Shown piece after piece: positions 42,283 to 53,526 of a stretch of DNA of 64,000 nucleotides. Source of the stretch: Sipunculus nudus (Eukaryota > Annelida > Sipuncula > Golfingiida > Sipunculidae); the NCBI GenBank assembly GCA_026874595.1, contig CM049319.1, positions 63,347,917 to 63,411,916 on the forward strand, in the 5' to 3' direction. The notes below the pieces were generated by a model that worked only from the letters and a program-made list of their open reading frames with translations, made no database searches and was not told the origin of the DNA. Each line of letters opens with the position of its first letter. Within the stretch, counting starts at the first letter, position 1. The position numbers and the translations under genes are program-made.

Positions 42283-43720
42283 TTTAGCTCAGCTGACTTT
42301 AAGTCATCTGAGCTATAGTCGTGGTCCATTGTCCGTCGTCCGTCCGTCCATCTGTCTGTCCGTCCGTCCATCTGTCTGGATGTCCATCCGTAAGACTGGC
42401 ACGTTTCGACACCGTTTGACCTACGAATCTGAAATTTGGCATACTGTTAGATGTCCCCAAAATCTCCTACCATGCCGAAAATTGGGTCAATAGGACTTCG
42501 TTCCTTCAAGATATTAAGGAAAAACCTCAATTTTTTATTAGAAATCTATTATCACACTCCAGGACTTCCTAATATCAAAACCACTCATCTGATTTTCTTC
42601 ATATTTACCATAAATATTCCTCTATATAGTTCCTATGTACATGCCAGATATTAAGTCAGTATTATATAATTTAAAAAAGTTATGGCCCCAAACATAATGG
42701 ACTTTGTAAAAAAATCAGGAAGATATTTGGTCACTTAAGACCAAAAGTGTTAAAGGTAGGGACTTTTTTCCAGTAAAACAACTTTAATTAATCAAAATTT
42801 AATTGTATATACCAAAAATTAGATCAAAATTCTGTCAAATTTGTTTAAATATTGGCAAAAATATAAAATTGGTACCTTAAATTTTGCCCAACTTTGGCCA
42901 CGGCACAATTTTTTCCTGTAAGTACTGTGGATTTAATTTTCACAGCATGTATACACAAGGATTAAATCTGTTAAAATCTGAAATTTGAAAATAAAAGCTG
43001 CAAAATTAGGCTAGTTATTGAATTTTTTGCAGGCTCTTGTTGTATTCCCTTAGTCATTGTCAAGCAGTCCACTTTGATGACTGTAGGTCATTTAGTGCAC
43101 ATCTCTATGCTCCCCAAGCTGTTGGCATAATTTTATATGTCCCCAAAATCTCCTACCATACCTAAAATTGGGTCATTAGGACTTTGTTCCTTCAAGATAT
43201 TAAGGAAAAAAACTCTGTTTTTCATTTAAAAAAAAAGCCATTGTTACACTTCAAGGCTGCCTAATATCAAAACCACTGATCTGTTTTTGACCGTATTTAG
43301 TATTCACATTCTTTCATACATTTTCTATGAACATCCCAAAAATTAGGTCAGTATTTGGTATTATTTTGAAGTTATGGGCCAAAACATAATGCAATTTTTT
43401 TTAAAAATTAGGAAATATATTTACTCACCTAACATGAGAATTGCTGAACCTAGAGACTTTTTTTCAGGAATATAACTTTATATAATCAAGATTCAGTTGT
43501 TTACCCAAAATTAGATCTGAATTTTGCAAATTTTTCAAGTTATTAGCATAAATAAAAAATCAATACCTTAAATTTTGTCTAACTTTGGCACTGTTGATTT
43601 AATTTTCACAGCATATATACATAAGGATTTAATCTTTTAAAATCTGAAATTTCAAAGAAATTAATTGGAAAGAATAGCTTTTATTCATGTTTTCATACAC
43701 CATGTCAAGTGTTGTTTACA
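42283..43720 (+). repeat. AGCTCAGCTGAC-headed repeat: full copy plus headless copy
   Basis: The head is a 29-base near-palindrome at 42286-42314, followed by a long TCCG/TCTG tract (about 42330-42390) and the family body. A second copy from about 43130 lacks the head, the same full-then-headless arrangement as at 36287-37700, suggesting a duplicated composite. Confidence 0.7.
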
Positions 43721-44679
43721 ACTAGCCCACCTAGTAGTACAGCCTTCACTTGCATTATGTAACCCACCCCAGGCAGCTTGCCTTGGGTCAGCTTGGCCAC
43801 TAGCAGCAGGCTTCCCCTCTGCCCTGCACTCCCCCCCCCCCACCCCCCAGCTGATGCATAAACTAGATGAATGTTATAATTTACTGTATTTTATTTTATT
43901 CTTGGCTATGCTACATTTTAGATTTTGTATTGTACCACCAGGGGTACAATGATTAAAGTGCACATTTAATTGTGTCCACACAGTGATGTATTGCTATGAA
44001 AGTGTGGATGTTCATCAGATAAGTAATGCTTTACTTCAGAAGAGTAAAACTTCACCAGGTGTGAAATTGACTATTAATTCCAGTAATCAATTATAGCTGA
44101 GATTGTAATTAGCATAATGATATTGTTTGTCCCTCATTCAACCAACAGTGTGTATACTTTATTTGAAAAGATGTTTTTATTTTATCAAATTTACGGAATC
44201 TTTTATTTTATTTTGGTGAATAAAATTAAGCATGTATTGAAAACTCCAATGTGCAAACTTAGAATTCTAATATTTTAACTTATATTTTCATTTTTTTAAC
44301 AAATTTATAACACTAGTAAATAAAAAAAAATGAGTCAGATAAAAACTATTAATGGAAAAAGAGGATATGCTAAAAAAATAGGCTTATATATAAGCTTAAA
44401 TGCATTATTCCCTTGAAAGTGAAATAAAGGTATTATTCCATTTGGTCCACATGCCTGTCCATCTGTAAATTTTTCATATGCCTCACAGTATCTCAAAATT
44501 TTTACTGTTTTTCTTCATGACAGTCTTTTCAGAGTATTAGTTTGCAATCATATATTTAGAACTTTACTATAACCAAGAAGGAGGGCCCCTTTCCTCTTAG
44601 CTTCTCATATGCTTATATAAATGAAAAACATTAAAATAGAATATTTTTCATATTTTGCATTTGCAAAAATTTAAAACTT
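43721..44679. other. Non-coding, with a C run
   Basis: C-rich tract at about 43831-43848. Open frame 43665-43952 spans repeat and spacer and is not a gene. Confidence 0.4.
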
Positions 44680-45300
44680 AAGCTGGGCCCTGTGACCCAT
44701 GGGTCCTTTCTTTATATTCTGGATTCTCAACATCATTGTTTGGTTAAAACTGAATAAATACCAGACATGGTGTGAATACTTTGCAAATGTATTTGAAAAC
44801 GAATATGAATATGTACTCCATTGTAAAATTTCTTTCATAAAATGGGAATTCAGGTAAAAATGAAAGTATTTGAATACCAGTTCAAATACTTTCAAAATGT
44901 ATTCATGAATGCATTCATGAATATATTCTATAATATTATTTTAATAATCATTTCAGTTATATTTTATTAAAAAATCATATGATTCTCTTATTATTTTTAT
45001 AAAAAATTTTATTTTGCACAATATTTGTTATTAAATTTTAATAAATAGTTAAACTCTTATCTTATATGTGCTGACCAAGTCAAAATCTGTATGACAATAG
45101 CACTCCATTTGTTAATAAAATAAATGATATAAATCTCTTCCCTGTCTCCAAAGAAACTATCAAAATCATACATAATCTAAACACCAACAACTCATAATAC
45201 AGCTTATATTTATTTCCACACAAAAATAGCATGTGCCTCATTTCAAAATCATATTTTTTATCATATATAACAGCTGAGCGCCGTGATCCATGGGTCCCTT
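44680..45300 (+). repeat. Dispersed repeat, CCCATGGGTCCCTTG-ended family, copy 2
   Basis: Second copy of the repeat at 39976-40600; an extra TGTGACCCATGGGTCC motif also lies at its left edge (about 44690), so copies may be arranged head to tail. Confidence 0.7.
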
Positions 45301-46720
45301 GTGCTAACAAATAATTATAATTTATTCTTAGAACAATCCTAACATTTCAACACACTAAATCAATACAATTACACAGTATAACAATAAAATGTACAGTGCC
45401 AGAGTGTCCGGATCCTAGGCTTTGATTTCTGCATGGATAACACCACTGTCACAGCTCAACAAGAGTCCTTTTATATAAATAATCCACGTAAATAGTAATA
45501 ATCCAAATACTGCAGAAAGGTATTTCTGCCCTGCTGATGGCAGAAATTAGGCAGAAAACCAGAAATGGCAGATAAAATTATCAAAATATATATTGGTTTT
45601 TGAAAAGAGGTAGTTATCTTAATAAATCAAAAACTGCTTTGAATGCAAGCTTTTATTAATGTATTTAGTTTTATAGTCATTTTATTGAATATAGTCAATT
45701 ATAACAATGCCCAATGTGCCTCTTAACATTCTGTAACAAGCGAGGTTTGCAAGTCCTAGGCAGGGAGAGAGGAGGATTAAGCAACAGGATTATAAACTGG
45801 TTTCAATTGCCAGCTAAAAACAGCACTTTGTATAACACCAAATTTGCCTGTATTTATGACTAAGAGCTTTATCACATGTGTAGTGACTCAAACAGTGTAG
45901 TCAAAGGGCTGTTTTTGGCTCAAAATTTTCAGGTTTATGTGATGCATGATTTTCAGTTGACTGGGAGTATGCAATTCCAGCTGTAGAGCCTATACTGTCC
46001 TGTAGGTTCCTGCAAAGCAGGAGACGATACATATGTGTGGCACATGGGTTCTAGGCTGAGGTAATGTCATCATCATAGCCCTTTAGGTTTGCTGATATGC
46101 ATTAACTTATTTACATAGACATTTATGTTTAACTAGTACCTGAAAAAATGCAACAGAGTCTTGCTCCAGTAGCATTCTGCTAAGGCTTGGCATCTAAGGG
46201 GATAGGGTAGACAAGCCTGAGTCAAGTGGTTACTATATTAACGAGAGTGATGTTGAAAGATCATGTGATCCTTTATGCATGACATATACTGAATATGATG
46301 ACGTAACAGAGCCTGTGACTTGAACCTCTACAGGAAATTTGCTTATGTTTAGCTTATTTCTGACCAAGTGATCAGTCAGGCCACCCCCCCCCTCCCCAAC
46401 CTTCCTTTTGTTTAGGTTTCTCAGACCTTCTTCAGGGAGTACCTGGACCCTCCAGTAATTATTTATATATTCTGTCACAAGTTTACACTTTGTTCATTTT
46501 CATTACTATTATAATACTGTTGTATTTGCTCCATCATATTTTAAGTTGGTTAGCAATATTATATTCATTTTATCGCAGTTTCAGGGTAATTCTGCCCTAA
46601 TGGCAGAAACAAGGGCAGAAAGGTAATTCTGCAGAACTGCAGTTGCCAGGCAAAACTGACAGCAGAAAAGGCAATGACTAGACTGGCCCAGTCCATGAAA
46701 TTGTTATGACTTAATTGTTG
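45301..46720. other. Non-coding spacer with GGCAGAAA-rich segments
   Basis: Two short segments rich in GGCAGAAAT (about 45520-45580 and 46600-46675) resemble each other. A C run lies at 46383-46396. Nothing coding. Confidence 0.4.
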
Positions 46721-47118
46721 CTTCTGACAGAGAAATCAAATGTTCACGCGTTGTTTCGCACTTATTAACAGTACCACCATCTAGCGGCAACTCATATAAC
46801 TAATTTACAATTTTCTGACCCTCTTATTTCATGGACTAGCTGGTAATCTTGGCTAGTTCCCAGACGGTCAGCGCCACCCATCACTGACTCGCTGAACTAA
46901 GGTCTTTTCCATTGATTTCAGCAGTGTTCTTTCCCAGATTCTTTTTCAAAACCAACATGGTTCATTCAGTCATTGCCTATTCTGGGCTTCCGGTTGGCTA
47001 CTTCACCATTATTTTAAGCATTTTATTTGTAAACGCAAATACTAAAGCCAAGGAAGGGCTAGGCAGTGGCAGAAATTTTCTAACCCTGGTTTCTCTGATC
47101 TGTATAAAAATATTATGA
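46721..47118 (+). other. Possible exon/regulatory patch with a CTCF-like site and a small ORF
   Basis: A CTCF-like core lies at 46774-46787 on the minus strand. A polypyrimidine-AG at about 46908-46920 (TTGATTTCAG) precedes a short ORF with an ATG at 46957 (MVHSVIAYSGLPVGYFTIIL) that contains one hydrophobic segment and ends at 47118. Not recognised; could be a small membrane peptide or chance. Confidence 0.2.
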
Positions 47119-49140
47119 TTGATGGTGAAAGGAACTCAACTGAAGACAATGGTGTCTTCATGGAAACCATCTCTGACTATAAATATCTGAAGTTTATTCA
47201 TTCACAGTCATCATATTATTGCAGTGTTTGAACATATGAGGTATGTTGAGAGTGATTAGGGATGAAGGTGAAATGGATTTCACAAATTGAAAATTACTGT
47301 ATATTTCAAGAAATATTTTGGAAAATATTTATTTTTTTGCAGCCTCCTGGAGTAAACGTATGTATCTGTGTACTTAACTGTAAATGTGGCCAACCTGAGG
47401 TGAAAAAAAAATTCATTTTCCTTTTGTTGTGTCATTATATAAATTTATCCATTTTTCTGTTGAGATGCGTATAAATGCGATTGAGTTATTCCTTCTCATT
47501 TCAGCAGATCTGAGAGAGTATTGTTGCATGACCTCTCCCAATTTGCTTAATACTTCTTTGTCTGATAGAGACATATAATAACAGGTACTTGACCAAATTT
47601 GGGAAATTTCTAACAAATACTCTCAATTTCTGTGTGACTGAATTATGTTATTACAAATTCAGAGGGGAACTTTTTAAGGAAAGGTGCAGTTTTGAAGGAG
47701 GCATATCTTTGGACTGGGTAGTCCATGAGACTAGATATTGTGCAGATTGAACATACTGTACTGGCTTAATGGATAGATAGAGTCAGATCAATAATATAAT
47801 ATAGTTTGTGTGTTACAAGCCCCTAGAAAACACATAAATATCAGGCAAGATTACATTTTTTTTCATATTTTGTGTTTTAATGTCACCAGTTAAAACAATC
47901 ACAACACCTAAACCTTGCAAATAAGTTCAAAATGTCTAATAATACTGAAAATTATACTTGGCTAGATTTAGCCAATATGTCTGAAAATGTGCCCTACTTA
48001 TGCTACAGAAATGAAAAATCACATTTTCAAAAACCTTAAAATAATAAGCTTAAACATGAATGTAATTCTGCATTTCTTCTGGTGGTTATGAAAACCTTAA
48101 AAATAACATTTTTACATAACGTTTTTAATGTACAGTCTATTTACATGATCTGAATCTGAACAAAGGGATTTGCAGTTCCTGCCATTTTGAATTGGTTTTT
48201 ATTATATTGTGCTTTGAATAGGTCAGATTTCTTTATAGTAAGGTTGCTGCCCTCATATATTTGCTAAAGTCCAGCTTGTAGGAATGCTGATAGGACAAAG
48301 AATGTGTGCTGTTGGGATAGAAACAATGTCTTTCATTTTGGCCATGAAAAATTCTCGCTTGGTCTGCCAGGATGCATGAATTTACAAACAGTTCATTAAA
48401 TTCATAAGATGTATCAGACACAATCTCAACTCACCATCTTTTGTCAAAAATACAAGTAAAAATATTGGCCTTGGAGGGAAGTCATGGTGATAGAGTCACC
48501 AGGCTCACCTTAATTCTCATTAGTAGAGGTTCTGCTTCCATAAGGTTCTTGATTAGATAGTGAAGCAACAAAACCATCAACATCTGAAAACATTTTGCAT
48601 TGTCAAATCCAACATATAGCTAATGCCCAGAGCAAGAACACCTTCTTTATTCACAAAGAACTGTGATGTTCATCTTAGCCCAGCAATATACTACCTCTGG
48701 GGTTAATATGTGTATGTGCTCTTCACAACCTTAGGCTTTGCAGACTGGCTCCTGTCAACCCTTCACAGGGCCCTTTGCCATTGGTTGTAGCAAAATAGTG
48801 TCACTCCGCTGTGAGTCCGAAATCATTCTACACTAGTGATTTCACAGATTTGACATAATCATAAAGTTTTTAGCTTGTGAAGAAGCTCCATCTGAGAAGT
48901 AGTCTATAAATTTCCTTACAGCTGGATGAATAGTCATGATTTATGGTACAAGCACTTTCTGGAAGGTGTGCACTGTGTCATGTTTTAAACAGTCACAAAA
49001 CACAAAATGTCTGCTTCCACATGTCCATTTACACTCTTTTCACAGCGCTTTAACTATAGGCCTACTGCCTATATGGAAAGTGCTGTTTGTTATGACCTCG
49101 TATCCTGAATTGCAACACCAGAGGGGAGCACTGTATTTTT
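47119..49140. other. Non-coding spacer
   Basis: No supported exon, RNA or repeat; T-tract plus CAG at about 47331-47342 is a possible acceptor with no convincing exon behind it. Confidence 0.4.
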
Positions 49141-49690
49141 GTCCAATCAGATGAGACCTTGTGCCGGAAGACCCGGCCAAGCGAGGAATACACGGAGCCA
49201 ATATCATGTCCATTTCGTTTTGAGTGACAGCTCATTGTCCCGGTGATGGTCTGAACAGGCTACAGGCTCGGAGAGAATTGCCGTAGACGTGTTTTGCTCA
49301 GGGCCTTGGGCACATAGGATTCCCAGCCGGTGAGCTGTAATTCAAACGAAACGTAACAACAAAGGCTGTGTGCACACCTCGCTGGCTCGTTTCAGTTCTG
49401 CAGACAACAGATACATGGCTACGCTTACACAGTCATACTGTCAGAATCGAATCAGTCGATGATGCGAGAATGCAGAGGGAGCAATTAAAATTCGACCGTT
49501 AACTGTCTTCAAATGGCGCTTGAAGCGCAGCTATGGGCGGAGCCAGGATGCCTGTCGAGTGTTTGTTTATTGGCATCTGGTTGGCTGCTTGTCACATCAT
49601 ACGCACGTGTTTTTCAGCGAACAACGAACCGCCATCTGGTGTCTAAATATATCATAAACGGCCAAAGCTGGCAGCGTGAAAATCAGTTGC
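49141..49690. promoter_or_regulatory. GC/CpG-richer patch, possible promoter or boundary
   Basis: This 550-bp stretch is clearly richer in G, C and CpG than its surroundings. It holds a GC box (GGGCGG, about 49537), an E-box (CACGTG, about 49605), a possible donor (CCG|GTGAGCTG, about 49330) and a CTCF-like site at 49629-49641 (minus strand CACCAGATGGCGG). No coding frame can be assigned. Confidence 0.35.
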
Positions 49691-49699
49691 TTCTTTAGA

Positions 49700-50250
49700 A
49701 GCGTAAGATTTCCGCTGCCTCGGGAGCGTATTGTCCATTGAGATTATTGTAGACCACAAATGGATGGAGTATGGCCACACTCTTCCCCAAGTGAAAGGCC
49801 TGAGCAGCATCTTAAAATGACAAAGGAATATTTTCTGAAAGGTCACCACAAACTTGCAGTATCATCAGCAAAATGTTTTCTTGTTTTAATCAGACAAGTA
49901 GGAACTGTGGACCTTGGCTATGCAGTGGTGTTTGGTGACTAGGTCTACTTTAGTGATGAGATTTTCTATGAAAGCAGAGCATGTCTCTTCATGTTCATGG
50001 GTTACCAGTGCTGTCTGGTTAGTATGAACCCACTTATCTACCAATTGGTTCTGTCACAAACCAGCTTCCCCAGGATAGTTGTCACACATGTGGAGCACAT
50101 ACTGCTTGTGGTCTTCAGTACAGACAAGCTTTGTAATCAGCATGTGGTAGGTGACATCAGGACCTATGCAAGATGCCATCAGCATTACATTTTGGTGTAT
50201 GGTGCACAGAGGTTGAATGAATACTTCTATCTCCAACTAGGAAATATCAA
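49700..50250 (-). pseudogene. Degenerate transposon-type ORF on the minus strand
   Basis: Read on the minus strand from about 50236 down, the frame gives VMLMASCIG and TYHMLITKLVC, then a pattern matching C-x-L-x-x-C-x-x-CPG (here YVLHMCDNYPGE). Across several stops it then gives THEHEETCSAFIENLI, KHHCIAKVHSSYL and FHFKM..FTWGR-like remnants. This order resembles an unnamed family of long cysteine-containing proteins that is multicopy in mollusc and cnidarian genomes and likely transposon-borne. At least four stops or frame breaks make it dead. The plus-strand frames over the same bases (49760-49942, 49991-50302) are shadows. Family assignment is from pattern memory only. Confidence 0.35.
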
Positions 50251-51354
50251 TGCACCATATATATGTACCATTTACCACATTCTGAATCAGTCCTTAAACT
50301 GAAAATTTAAGAAATTGATTTATATTGATGTGCTGGAAAGGTGTTTGATAATTTTCAATTTGCTGGATGCTGTTAAAATATTCTGCCACCTCAAATGTAT
50401 TTGTAATATTGAATCCTTGCAGTGAGCCATGGGAAAAAAAGATAAAAAAAATAACTAATAAAAATAAGTTTTCGGGATTATTTTGTGCTGATTTATGTTT
50501 CTGCAATATATTTACACATTTCAAATCAGTATTATATACATGCTGGAAGGGACACTACCCATTCCAAAAAAAATCTGATGCAAAAGAAGATGTAATCACT
50601 CCATACATTCTTTTAAACCATTAAAAATACAGGCACTGAGTAATTTTATAAAGTTTTCACACTTGGTTTACAGATGATCAAATCCTGGAACAAAGTCTGT
50701 CCAGGAATTCTCCATATCTAATAGCTGCATGAAAAATATTGAGCATCTTCTATCTGGCCCACATTGATTTTTCAGCAATTGAATGTATGCTTTTTTAAAT
50801 TTTTGACCAACTTTATTGAGCACATTCTCAAATTTGAAGCTTACAGCCTTTGAGGAAAACCAGGCAAGTATATTCAGCAAATTCAGTATGAATTTTCTAT
50901 TCATTTATTAGAGGAAAAATTGATTATGATCCTTAAAAAGTGAAAAAAAATATTCGCAAAAAAATGCATTTACAGGATTTTTTATTGCAAAAACTATTGA
51001 GATTTTACCACATTTAGATAGATTTTCAATTACTTTATATACATACTTTGAAAGAAAAAACAATTAAACCAACAAAAAGAGTATTAATACTTTTTAAGCC
51101 TCTTAAATTGCAGCTCATCAGGGTACTGTAACAATTCATAAATTATTCCACAAGAGAAAAATAAAAAATATTTTGCAGTTCTTTAAGTTTGACAGTAAAG
51201 AAAAGAAAAAAACATGATAAAGATATGAAGAAGTAGTGCAACATCCATTTGTTGATTCAGTTGGAATGACCTAATTTCAGAATCAGGTTACTTCCATTTA
51301 CTTAATATGGGAAAAATATGTCATTATATCACAGATGATGCTTGTAATTGTACT
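50251..51354. other. Non-coding AT-rich spacer
   Basis: May contain further unrecognisable upstream remains of the minus-strand transposon ORF (for example 50668-50904). Nothing firm. Confidence 0.35.
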
Positions 51355-51975
51355 TAAAAATGCAACTGTCACTTCCAGATTAGACTATGGTGTGCCAGGA
51401 TCACTCATCAGTACGATACAGCTTTTAAAAATACTGAGGCCAGGATTATAACTCAGATGTAAAAAAAGAGCCCATATCACCCCAATACTGATACAACTGC
51501 ACTGGTTACCTAAGGAATATTAGATTAAGTTTAAGATTCTCCTTTGTACCTACAAAGCTTTGAAAGGTCTGGACCTATCATATCCAAGTGATCTTCTTGT
51601 TCAACACATTCTATAAACAGCCCTGCCTTCTTTGAAAAAGTGCTTATTGGCAACACCGATGACCTGGACTGTCATTTTTGTGGAGAAATGTTTTAGGATA
51701 GTTGCCCAGGCTCTAGCTGTTTAACAGCTTACCTGACATTGTAAAAAATGCTTATTCTTTAGTTACTTTCAAATCATGTTTAAAAAATATCAATTTAAAT
51801 CATTTTGTATCTAAACTCTTACAGTACATGTATTAATTTTTATCATTCTTACATTTCATTGTATTGTACATTTTACTTTAGCTTTCATGCTTTTAATTGT
51901 ACAGCGTTTAAGCACAAGATTCCCTTCCAGATTTAGTGCTGTATAAATATTTTTATAATAATAATAATAATAAAG
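51355..51975 (+). mobile_element. CR1/L2-like (Jockey superfamily) LINE 3' end, degenerate
   Basis: Broken frames retain the RT tail of this class: TSRLDYG near 51375, an ITPILIQLHWLP-like stretch near 51475-51510, then a KAL-K-G-L-YPSDLL-like stretch near 51560 and a LPD-like stretch near 51730. The 3' UTR ends with GTACAGCGTTTAAGCA, GTGCTGTATAAATA and an (ATA)n tail at about 51955-51971, the usual end of L2/CR1-type LINEs. 5'-truncated and full of stops, so inactive. Confidence 0.75.
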
Positions 51976-52814
51976 AATTATCAGTAATAAAAATAATAAT
52001 ATATATATACTGAAAGCACACTTATTTCCTGTTAATTTAATATATTGTAAATGTCGCAGTCCACTATCAGATATCACAGTATATTGCAGTAATAAATTTG
52101 TAGGCAGTATCCAGTCCTATTATATACATGCTCTGATTTATACTTGCTCTGATGTATATAGCACTGAACACAGCATGTGACATCCCAATGACCTTCCACT
52201 CAAAGGCTATGAGAAATGGAGGATTCTTTAGGTTTGGCAAGCTGAGGATTCTTTAGGTTTGGCAAGCTGCCAAACACCCAGTCAGTTTGCCCTTGGAAAG
52301 GTATATGATTGGCTCTGCATGTAAACAATGATTACATGCCTGCAATCTGCAGAGCTGGTAAAAGAAATTTTGATTGGCGTGTAATCAAACATTGGTACAC
52401 CAGTGGCAAGCTCTTGTGGCACTGCAAGAGGAAATATCCAAACAGTCGGGGATATCTGACCTCAAGCCATACCAGCAAGTAAGTATAGAGGCTCTCTAGA
52501 AAGGTGACAATTGCAACATGTATTCCAACATGGAGGGGCTGTTGAAAAAGTCTGTGCCACCAAACACTGTTGACCACAGTGTAAATTGACGGGCACCCAT
52601 TAGAACATCCGATTGTGCTGGTGATCCCTACAATGTGATTAGTAAAATATTACACAGGAGAATTTCCTCAGAGACTGCACTGTCCGGTGGCAAAACCTGA
52701 TGGGCAATCGTGGTTTCTTGCAGCAGTTAGTATACATAGCGATTAGTTGGGATGAGTGTAACCACTGCTAATAGAGCACAACTTGAGTAGTGAGGAGTTG
52801 TTGTCTTTTGTTTT
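51976..52814. other. Non-coding spacer with a short tandem duplication
   Basis: A 25-bp word (GGATTCTTTAGGTTTGGCAA + GCTGA) is duplicated in tandem at about 52220-52270. No gene seen. Confidence 0.5.
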
Positions 52815-53526
52815 AGTGTTATGACTACGGTTAGTTCCCATATTTCTGTGACAAGCACCTTTTACTGTGACAAGTATGATGATTAATTTTTAAAGAGTTA
52901 GGATCAGTACCATACATCTGAGACAAGCATCTTTTACTGTGAAAAGTGTGATGGCTTGTTGTCTTTAAAGGATTAGGGTTAGTACCGATCCCTCTGTTAC
53001 CAGCTGTTTTTACTGAGACAAGTGTGATGACAAGTTGCCTTTGGAGGGTTAGGGTTAGTACCCAAACCATTGTGACAAGCACATATGACTGACATAAGTG
53101 TGATGAAATATTTTTGAAGAGTAAGGGTTAGAACCATAACTCAGTGACAAGCACCTTTTATTGTTATAAGTGTGGTGACTTGTTGTCTTTTAAGGGTAAG
53201 GGTTAGTACACGTACCTCTGTGACAAGCACCAATACCATGATAGTGTAATACCTCTGTGACAAGCACACTTTACTGTCATAATTTTGAATACTTGTTGTC
53301 TTTCAGGATTTAAGGTTTGTACCAATCCCTCTGGGACAACCACCTTTTACTATGACAAGTGTGATGACTTGTTGTTTTTGAAGGGTTGGGGTTAGTACCC
53401 ATCCCCCTGTGACAAGCAAATACAATGTGACAACTGTGCTGACTTTTTTGCTTTCGAGGGTTAGGGTAAGTTCCAATACATCTGTGGCGAGACTATTTAC
53501 TGTCATATTATTGATGACTTGTTATC

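Noticed and set aside
49760-50302. Plus-strand ORFs over the GC-rich patch edge
   Set aside because: Two frames joined by a stop; the minus strand shows better family-like blocks, so these are shadows.
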